Source: Bacilli bacterium
Lineage (GTDB): Bacteria > Bacillota_I > Bacilli_A > Izemoplasmatales > Hujiaoplasmataceae
Direction: 5' to 3'
DNA: 11,679 bases
NCBI GenBank assembly: GCA_018400565.1
Contig: JAGYMP010000356.1
Coordinates: forward strand, 1 to 11,679
The notes beneath the pieces are model-generated. The model saw only the letters and a program-made list of their open reading frames with translations, did not search any database and was not told where the DNA came from. Made by a program: the position numbers and the translations under genes. This document shows, piece by piece, positions 6,517-11,679 of this stretch (position 1 is the first letter of the stretch; the number at the start of each line of letters is the position of its first letter).

Positions 6517-7791
6517 ATGGAAAAAAAACCTATTACCGTCAGTGCGTTGACACGTTACCTTAAATTCAAGTTCGACCATGATGAAAATCTTCAGAAGGTA
6601 TTGATTCGCGGTGAGATTTCAAATTTCAAGCGTCACAGCCGCGGACATTTTTACTTTACACTGAAAGATGACAAATCACAGATTTCTGCCATCATGTTTT
6701 CATCGAATGCGAACCTGGTAAAGTTTTCCCCCAAAGAAGGCGATCAGGTTTTAGCGGACGGGTATGTGTCCGTGTACGAGCCTTACGGCAAGTACCAACT
6801 CTATGTCACCAAACTCGCGCAAGAAGGCTTAGGTGAGCTTTATGCCACATACGAACGGTTGAAAGCCTCCCTAAAGACGGAAGGATTGTTCGCAGAGGAA
6901 CGCAAAAAGCCCATCCCCCCTTTCCCTAAGCGAATCGGTGTGATCACATCACCGACCGGTGCGGCCGTCAGGGATATCATCCATATCACGAAACGTCGCT
7001 TTCCCTTGACGAGCATTATCATTTATCCGGCTTTGGTCCAAGGGGAATACGCAAAAAAAACCATCGTCACACAAATTGAGAAGGCCAACCAAGATCAGAT
7101 GGTCGATGTATTGATCGTCGGCAGAGGCGGTGGTTCGATCGAGGATCTTTGGCCGTTTAACGAAGAAGTGGTCGCACGCGCAATCGATCACTCCGTGATT
7201 CCCGTGATTTCCGCGGTCGGGCATGAAACTGATTATACGATCAGTGATTTTGTTGCCGATGTAAGAGCGCCGACACCATCAGGGGCCGCTGAGTTGGTTG
7301 TTCCCGATCAACGGGAACTCTTGAGTGGGCTTGCTGACAAAAAAAGACGGCTTCAACATCTTATCCAAGCCAAAACCGAGGTAATGAAACGCCGTTTGAA
7401 ACAGCTGCGTGACACTGGTGTTTTGTCTTATCCGGAACGTTTGCTCTCAGATGAGAAAGTGCGCCTTTCACACTTAAACGATCGCTTGATGCAGACCAAA
7501 CCAACACGTGTTATCGATCATCACAAGGAAAAACTCATTCATTTCATGCAGACGATACATAACCATATGAAGCAGCGCCTGTCCGAAAAAAAACATCGTT
7601 TTAACCGCGCACTTGAAACGTTGGACCACGTGAGCCCCCTGAATATCATGAAAAAAGGCTATGCCATCGTGCGCAAAGAAGATACAATCCTAAAGGACAC
7701 CTCAAAAATCAATAGCGGTGATATGATCGATGTATTGATGCGTGATGGTGTGTTGGATTGTGAAGTAAAATCAATCAAGAAGGATGATTGA
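6517..7791 (+). CDS. xseA: Exodeoxyribonuclease VII large subunit
   Basis: Catalytic subunit of exonuclease VII, which degrades single-stranded DNA from either end to oligonucleotides and assembles with several XseB copies. The 424 residues are slightly short for the family (about 440-460). Order seen: N-terminal OB-fold with 'RGEISNFKRHSRGHFYFTLK' (31-50); catalytic-domain motifs GVITSPTGAAVRDI (141-154), VGRGGGSIEDLWPFNEE (201-217), and 'AVGHETDYTISDFVADVR' followed by APTPSGAAE (233-259); then a long charged helical stretch (about 265-380) that in the family binds XseB; and a C-terminal 'NIMKKGYAIV' module. ATG 6517 follows GGGTGAT by three bases and gives the normal N-terminus; the longer in-frame ORF from 6433 runs through nusB and is rejected. 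It ends one base before the xseB start, fitting coupled synthesis of the two subunits. Confidence 0.96.
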   Translation: MEKKPITVSALTRYLKFKFDHDENLQKVLIRGEISNFKRHSRGHFYFTLKDDKSQISAIMFSSNANLVKFSPKEGDQVLADGYVSVYEPYGKYQLYVTKLAQEGLGELYATYERLKASLKTEGLFAEERKKPIPPFPKRIGVITSPTGAAVRDIIHITKRRFPLTSIIIYPALVQGEYAKKTIVTQIEKANQDQMVDVLIVGRGGGSIEDLWPFNEEVVARAIDHSVIPVISAVGHETDYTISDFVADVRAPTPSGAAELVVPDQRELLSGLADKKRRLQHLIQAKTEVMKRRLKQLRDTGVLSYPERLLSDEKVRLSHLNDRLMQTKPTRVIDHHKEKLIHFMQTIHNHMKQRLSEKKHRFNRALETLDHVSPLNIMKKGYAIVRKEDTILKDTSKINSGDMIDVLMRDGVLDCEVKSIKKDD

Positions 7792-7792
7792 C

Positions 7793-8035
7793 ATGACAAA
7801 AAAATTAACGTTCGAAGAAAAATTAAATCAGCTGGAGAACACGATCAAAGAGCTTGAATCCGGGGACCTGGGCCTTGATGAATCCGTGAAGAAGTATAAA
7901 GAGGGCATTGAACTCGCAAAATCGTGTCATAAGGAATTAGAAGAGGCAGAGGATCTCGTCGTGAAAATCATGAAAGATGACCAATTAAGCGATTACGAAA
8001 CCGATGCCGAAGGAAGAGAAGACAAAGACGCATGA
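7793..8035 (+). CDS. xseB: Exodeoxyribonuclease VII small subunit
   Basis: Small accessory subunit that binds the helical part of XseA. The 80 residues are the usual size. The family pattern is clear: 'FEEKLNQLENTIKELESGDLGLDESVKKYKEGIELAKSC', two antiparallel helices joined at the conserved 'LESGDLGLDES' turn, followed by an acidic tail with no recognised function. ATG 7793 is chosen because AAGGA (7780-7784) stands eight bases upstream; the in-frame ATG 7784 sits on that site and would overlap xseA. The stop codon overlaps the dxs start by four bases (ATGA). In Bacillus ispA follows directly; here dxs does. Confidence 0.95.
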   Translation: MTKKLTFEEKLNQLENTIKELESGDLGLDESVKKYKEGIELAKSCHKELEEAEDLVVKIMKDDQLSDYETDAEGREDKDA

Positions 8036-9888
8036 GTCACGCATTTGATGTCAAGTCGATTGAAAGTCCTGCTTTCCTAAAAGAACTCTCTGTTTCGGAC
8101 ATGGAGAAACTCGCGGAGGAAATCCGTGTGTTTTTGATTGAGAAAATTTCCAAAACCGGCGGCCATCTTTCTCCCAATCTGGGCATCGTCGAACTCACCA
8201 TCGCGCTTCATCATGTGTTTGAATCCCCGAAGGATAAGTTATTGTTTGATGTCGGCCATCAAGCATATGTGCACAAAATTTTGACCGGAAGAGCACGTCA
8301 TTTCGATCGTTTACGGAAGAAAGACGGGTTATCCGGTTACATCAAACGCGAGGAATCCGTCCATGATATATGGGAAGCCGGGCATTCATCCACGGCACTC
8401 GCAGCGGTGGCGGGTTTTGAATACGCCCGTGTGATGCATCAGGACAATCATAAAAACATCGCCATCGTCGGTGATGGGTCACTCAACAGCGGATTATCCT
8501 TTGAAGCGCTCAATTTCATTGGTCATAAGAAAGGAATTGCTCCGATCATCATCTTAAATGACAATGAGATGAGTATTTCAAAAAATGTCGGCACATTGGC
8601 AAAAATGCTAAACTTTTTGCGCAGCTCGCGCACCTATCAAAAAGCTTCCAGAAAAGGAAGACATTTACCAAGAATTTTTAATGACCTCAAAATCCGTCTT
8701 GGAAGGATGTTGCGCGGCTTTGCCAAAAACATGACAATTTTCGATGAATTCGGGTTGGAATATTTTGGTCCGATCGACGGACATGACATTAAAACGATCG
8801 TTAAATACCTGAAGATGATCAAAGACCTGAACCGACCCTGCGTGCTGCACGTCGTCACAAAAAAAGGCAAAGGGTATGAGCCGGCCGAAAACGATAAAAA
8901 AGGTTTTTGGCACGGTGTGGCTCCCTTCAATCCCGAAACCGGCATAGTCACATCCAATAAACGTCCCGACGAGATCAGTTGGAGCCGCGTCATCAGCAAT
9001 TATCTTAAAATCCGGGCACGTAAAGACGAGTCCCTTCGTGTCGTCGTACCCGCAATGATCAATGGATCGAAATTGAACGGTTTCATGGAAGAACATCCCG
9101 ATAAGATCATTGACGTCGGGATATGTGAATCGTTTGCCGTGTGTTTTTCCGGCGCACTCGAAATGAATGATGTGCAGACGTTCATACCGATTTATTCAAC
9201 GTTCTTGCAACGTGCCTATGATCAGGTCTCCCATGATATCGCAAGACAGGATATCCATGTCGTTTTCGGGGTTGATCGTGCCGGCATCGTCGGTGATGAC
9301 GGAGAGACACACCAAGGCATTTATGACATCGCATATCTCAGACATATTCCGAACATGGAAATCGTCCAACCGAAAGACGCAAAAGACGCACATGCTCTTT
9401 TGGATTATGCCTTTGACAAAACGGATCATCCGATTGCGATTCGTTATTCCAGGAATGCGACGGTCGATTATCCATATAATCCCGATGAAGTTGAAACCAT
9501 CGTTACACCGACTTGGAAAACGATCACAAACGGGAGTGACGGCATCCTTATCGCTTATGGTGAGAATGTCGGACGCATGGAACGTTACATCAACAAGCAT
9601 GACCTTTCCATCTCGTTGATCAATGCACGTTTTATCAAACCGATGGATGAAGCGATGCTTGATGAACTTGCTTCTAAAAACAAAACCATCCATGTCTTGG
9701 AAGATGTCGTTGTGGCCGGTGGGCTGGGCAGTGCGATGATGGAATATTACCAAGACAAGTTCAATCCATTCCCCGACATTAAGATCCACGGGTTACCCGA
9801 TCAATTCATCGAACAAGGCAGCCGTGATGAATGGTATCACATTTATGGTCTCGACGAGGCGTCCGTGGTTGAAGCGATGATGAACTGA
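8032..9888 (+). CDS. dxs: 1-deoxy-D-xylulose-5-phosphate synthase
   Basis: Thiamine-diphosphate enzyme condensing pyruvate and glyceraldehyde 3-phosphate, the first step of the MEP isoprenoid pathway and a source of thiamine/pyridoxal precursor. The 618 residues are full length. Seen: TGGHLSPNLG (42-51), GHQAYVHKILTGR (75-87), 'EAGHSST', the cofactor motif GDG (147-149) running to LNDNEMSIS (Asn176/178), 'FGPIDGH', 'HGVAPFNPETG', 'YSTFLQRAYDQV' and DRAGIVGDDGETHQG (415-429). These leave no doubt about the family. Oddity: the catalytic Glu366 is kept, but the usual 'EQHA' is ESFA (366-369), with Phe for the conserved His, and 'GDGAMTGGMAFEALN' is GDGSLNSGLSFEALN. The start ATG 8032 overlaps the xseB stop by four bases and has no strong ribosome binding site (GGAAGAG is about 13 bases away), so it probably relies on coupling to xseB. 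Confidence 0.94.
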   Translation: MSHAFDVKSIESPAFLKELSVSDMEKLAEEIRVFLIEKISKTGGHLSPNLGIVELTIALHHVFESPKDKLLFDVGHQAYVHKILTGRARHFDRLRKKDGLSGYIKREESVHDIWEAGHSSTALAAVAGFEYARVMHQDNHKNIAIVGDGSLNSGLSFEALNFIGHKKGIAPIIILNDNEMSISKNVGTLAKMLNFLRSSRTYQKASRKGRHLPRIFNDLKIRLGRMLRGFAKNMTIFDEFGLEYFGPIDGHDIKTIVKYLKMIKDLNRPCVLHVVTKKGKGYEPAENDKKGFWHGVAPFNPETGIVTSNKRPDEISWSRVISNYLKIRARKDESLRVVVPAMINGSKLNGFMEEHPDKIIDVGICESFAVCFSGALEMNDVQTFIPIYSTFLQRAYDQVSHDIARQDIHVVFGVDRAGIVGDDGETHQGIYDIAYLRHIPNMEIVQPKDAKDAHALLDYAFDKTDHPIAIRYSRNATVDYPYNPDEVETIVTPTWKTITNGSDGILIAYGENVGRMERYINKHDLSISLINARFIKPMDEAMLDELASKNKTIHVLEDVVVAGGLGSAMMEYYQDKFNPFPDIKIHGLPDQFIEQGSRDEWYHIYGLDEASVVEAMMN

Positions 9889-9898
9889 GGTGTGACAT

Positions 9899-11578
9899 AT
9901 GCTCAAGCGATTAAAAGTTGAACATTTTGCAATTATTGATGCCATCGATGTCACGTTTCATGACGGCATGACGGTGATGACCGGTGAAACAGGCGCGGGA
10001 AAGAGTATCTTGATTGATGCTTTGTCGTTGTTGCTCGGTGATCGCGCCAACCAAGATATGATCCGTTCCGGTGAAAATTCCGCGTTTTTGCATGCTGAAT
10101 TCGAAGTCGATTCCGATGAAATCAAATTCATCCTTAAACAGGAGGATATTGATTATCGAGACACTTTGACGATTGAACGGACGCTGTCAAATGACAATAA
10201 AAACAAAGTGGAAATCAATGAACAGACAACGACGTTGCAAATCCTCAAGAAAATCGGAAAACATCTTGCCGATGTCCATTCGCAGTTTGACACACAACGG
10301 TTGATCAACCCGGGCAATTACCTGGCTATGATCGATGGTTTCAAAAAAAGTCTTGCTGAACGCCATCGAAACGATTACCGCACGTCCCTGTCCGTTTATC
10401 AAGAGAAGATGAAGGCGTACCTTGACTTGAAAAACCGACAAAAAAATCTCGAGGATAAACTCGAGATGTATCATTATCAACTTGAAGAACTGAACCGGTT
10501 TGAATTTGATCCTGACCGTGAAAAAGAACGAAATGAACAAATCAATCTTCTTGAGAACTTTGATTCAGTCTATCAGGAACTTGAAAGCATTCGCAGAATT
10601 TTTGATGAATTCGAATTAACAGACAAAACCTATCAGGTCCTTGGTTCCATCCGCAAGCTTTCTGAGATGACGGATGAATTTTCTGAGATCAGATCACGGT
10701 TCAATGACATCTATTACGAAATGGATGATCTTGAAAAAGAATTGATTGACAAAGCTGAAAACATCAATTTCGACCCAAATGAATTATCTTCTCTGCAAGA
10801 AGAGAGTTTTCGGTTGGAACGCATCAAAGAAAAATATAACAAATCAACCGAAGAGCTTGCCGAATACAAAACCTATCTCAACAAAAGCATCAACGAAGCG
10901 ACCCACTACGATGATTTGTTGGAAGAAGCGAAGACAGCCGTCAAAATAGCGTATGAGGACCTTCTCAAAAAAGCCTTGAGTCTGCGTCAGATGCGAAAAG
11001 AAGTCGGAAAACGGATCACGCATGAACTGACTGAAGTCTTGGACGATTTGGTATTGCCCGACACACAATTTGAGATTGTGTTTTCCGATGAAACGCCTCA
11101 GGACCCGTTTGACCAGTCAGCCTTTACACAAGACGGAATCGATCAAGTGGATTTTTTGATTTCGACGAATGTCGGTGAACCGCTCAAACCGCTGTCAAAA
11201 ACGGCGTCCGGCGGTGAAATGAGCCGCATCATGTTGGCTTTTAAAACGATATTTTTGCGTGGCCAGCAATTATCCACAATTATTTTTGATGAGATCGATA
11301 CCGGGATCAGCGGACACGTCGCCAAGGAAATCGCCAAAAAGATCAAAGAGATTTCCCGCATGATCCAAGTGATTTCCATCACCCATAATCCTCAGGTCGT
11401 GGCAACAGGAACCCATCACATCCGTGTCAGAAAAATAACCAGGAGAAAAAGAACGAATGCACATGTCGCTTATTTGGATTTCAATGAGCGTATCGAAGAG
11501 ATCGCCAAGATGATTTCGGGTGAATCCCCGTCCGATTCAAGCATGGAAAGCGCCAAGGAATTATTGCTTGATGCATGA
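9899..11578 (+). CDS. recN: DNA repair protein RecN
   Basis: SMC-like ATPase that acts early in recombinational repair of double-strand breaks, gathering DNA ends. The 559 residues match the family (about 550-575). Seen: N-terminal 'MLKRLKVEHFAIIDAIDVTF', Walker A GETGAGKS (29-36), 'DVHSQFDTQRLI' (the family's 'IHGQHEHQ' region), a long Glu/Lys-rich coiled coil (about 145-350), then the C-terminal head with signature SGGEMSR (437-443), Walker B IIFDEIDTGISG (Asp464, Glu465) and 'ISITHNPQVVA'. All ATPase motifs are intact. ATG 9899 follows GAGGTG by six bases, and that site overlaps the dxs stop codon. In Bacillus tlyA (yqxC) and ahrC lie between dxs and recN; here only ten bases do. No LexA-type box is visible directly upstream, so expression probably comes from the nusB promoter. 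Confidence 0.96.
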   Translation: MLKRLKVEHFAIIDAIDVTFHDGMTVMTGETGAGKSILIDALSLLLGDRANQDMIRSGENSAFLHAEFEVDSDEIKFILKQEDIDYRDTLTIERTLSNDNKNKVEINEQTTTLQILKKIGKHLADVHSQFDTQRLINPGNYLAMIDGFKKSLAERHRNDYRTSLSVYQEKMKAYLDLKNRQKNLEDKLEMYHYQLEELNRFEFDPDREKERNEQINLLENFDSVYQELESIRRIFDEFELTDKTYQVLGSIRKLSEMTDEFSEIRSRFNDIYYEMDDLEKELIDKAENINFDPNELSSLQEESFRLERIKEKYNKSTEELAEYKTYLNKSINEATHYDDLLEEAKTAVKIAYEDLLKKALSLRQMRKEVGKRITHELTEVLDDLVLPDTQFEIVFSDETPQDPFDQSAFTQDGIDQVDFLISTNVGEPLKPLSKTASGGEMSRIMLAFKTIFLRGQQLSTIIFDEIDTGISGHVAKEIAKKIKEISRMIQVISITHNPQVVATGTHHIRVRKITRRKRTNAHVAYLDFNERIEEIAKMISGESPSDSSMESAKELLLDA

Positions 11579-11628
11579 TGGCATCGATGTGTTGATTCTT
11601 TCCTATATAAAAAAGTTCTCGCCATATC

Positions 11629-11679
11629 TAAAATGGAACCTATAAAATGGACACTTTAAAAAAAGTCTGTCCATTTATA
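11629..11679. repeat. Repeated TAAAATGGA boxes and a long terminal hairpin (possible IS edge or operator)
   Basis: TAAAATGGA occurs at 11629-11637 and again at 11643-11651 (direct repeat, 14-base step), and its reverse complement, one A shorter, lies at the window end. The second copy and the inverted copy form a hairpin: 11641-11653 pairs with 11668-11679 (12 bp with one bulged A), and an inner CTTT/AAAG stem (54-57 with 62-65 of the last hundred) adds four pairs around an AAAA loop. No T-run follows within the window, so it does not read as a normal terminator. The remaining 50 bases after recN (11579-11628) show nothing I can identify. Confidence 0.4.

Noticed and set aside
9196..9789. A 197-residue open frame on the minus strand opposite dxs
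   Set aside because: It lies entirely inside the well-supported dxs gene and encodes no recognisable motif; a shadow of the codon bias of dxs. The same applies to minus-strand frames at 8637-8999 and 8665-9096 and to the + strand frame at 9167-9619.
11641..11679. An intrinsic terminator for recN
   Set aside because: The hairpin is not followed by a T-run in the visible sequence and starts over 60 bases after the stop codon, so I kept it as an unexplained repeat.
1..11679. CRISPR array, tRNA or rRNA genes
   Set aside because: No regularly spaced repeats and no cloverleaf or rRNA sequence seen; nearly every base lies in a supported gene.

Overview
The window reads as a dense block of housekeeping genes, all on the + strand, from a low-to-moderate GC bacterium of the Firmicutes/Mycoplasmatota side. 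Supporting signs are a KtrA-type potassium-channel subunit, the rdgB-ysnB gene pair, a nusB-xseA-xseB-dxs-recN cluster that looks like a shortened version of the Bacillus arrangement, and Shine-Dalgarno sites of the GGTGA/AGGTGA kind. TGG is the tryptophan codon throughout and TGA is a frequent stop (ysnB, alpha-glucosidase, nusB, xseA, xseB, dxs, recN). The code is therefore standard and the Mycoplasma/Spiroplasma code is excluded. An Acholeplasma-, Izemoplasma- or Erysipelotrichia-like lineage would fit, but this is inference and I cannot place the organism from sequence alone.

Layout. Bases 1-300 are the 3' end of a KtrA/TrkA-type regulatory subunit, followed by an intrinsic terminator (319-345). 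A promoter (about 347-374) then opens a first transcription unit of four overlapping genes: rdgB (XTP/dITP diphosphatase), ysnB/yfcE-type metallophosphoesterase, a 940-residue multidomain protein, and a GH13 alpha-glucosidase. It closes at an intrinsic terminator (6020-6042). The 940-residue protein is the most unusual gene here. It looks like TPR repeats, then GAF-like and PAS-like sensor domains, then GGDEF-like and EAL-like domains that have both lost their catalytic signatures.

A second promoter, an extended -10 lying inside a 15+15 bp near-perfect palindrome (6068-6101), starts the second unit: nusB, xseA, xseB, dxs and recN, packed with gaps or overlaps of 10 bases or fewer. Compared with the Bacillus order, folD, ispA, tlyA (yqxC) and ahrC/argR are missing from between these genes. 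The unit covers rRNA antitermination, both exonuclease VII subunits, the first step of the MEP isoprenoid pathway and a recombination-repair ATPase. The Dxs has a family-atypical sequence after its catalytic glutamate (ESFA instead of EQHA).

The last 101 bases hold no gene. They end in a long hairpin and repeated TAAAATGGA boxes that could be the edge of an insertion sequence or a regulatory site of the next gene; the window stops too early to tell. I see no tRNA, rRNA, CRISPR or complete mobile element. Apart from the degenerate signalling protein, the region is ordinary core genome.
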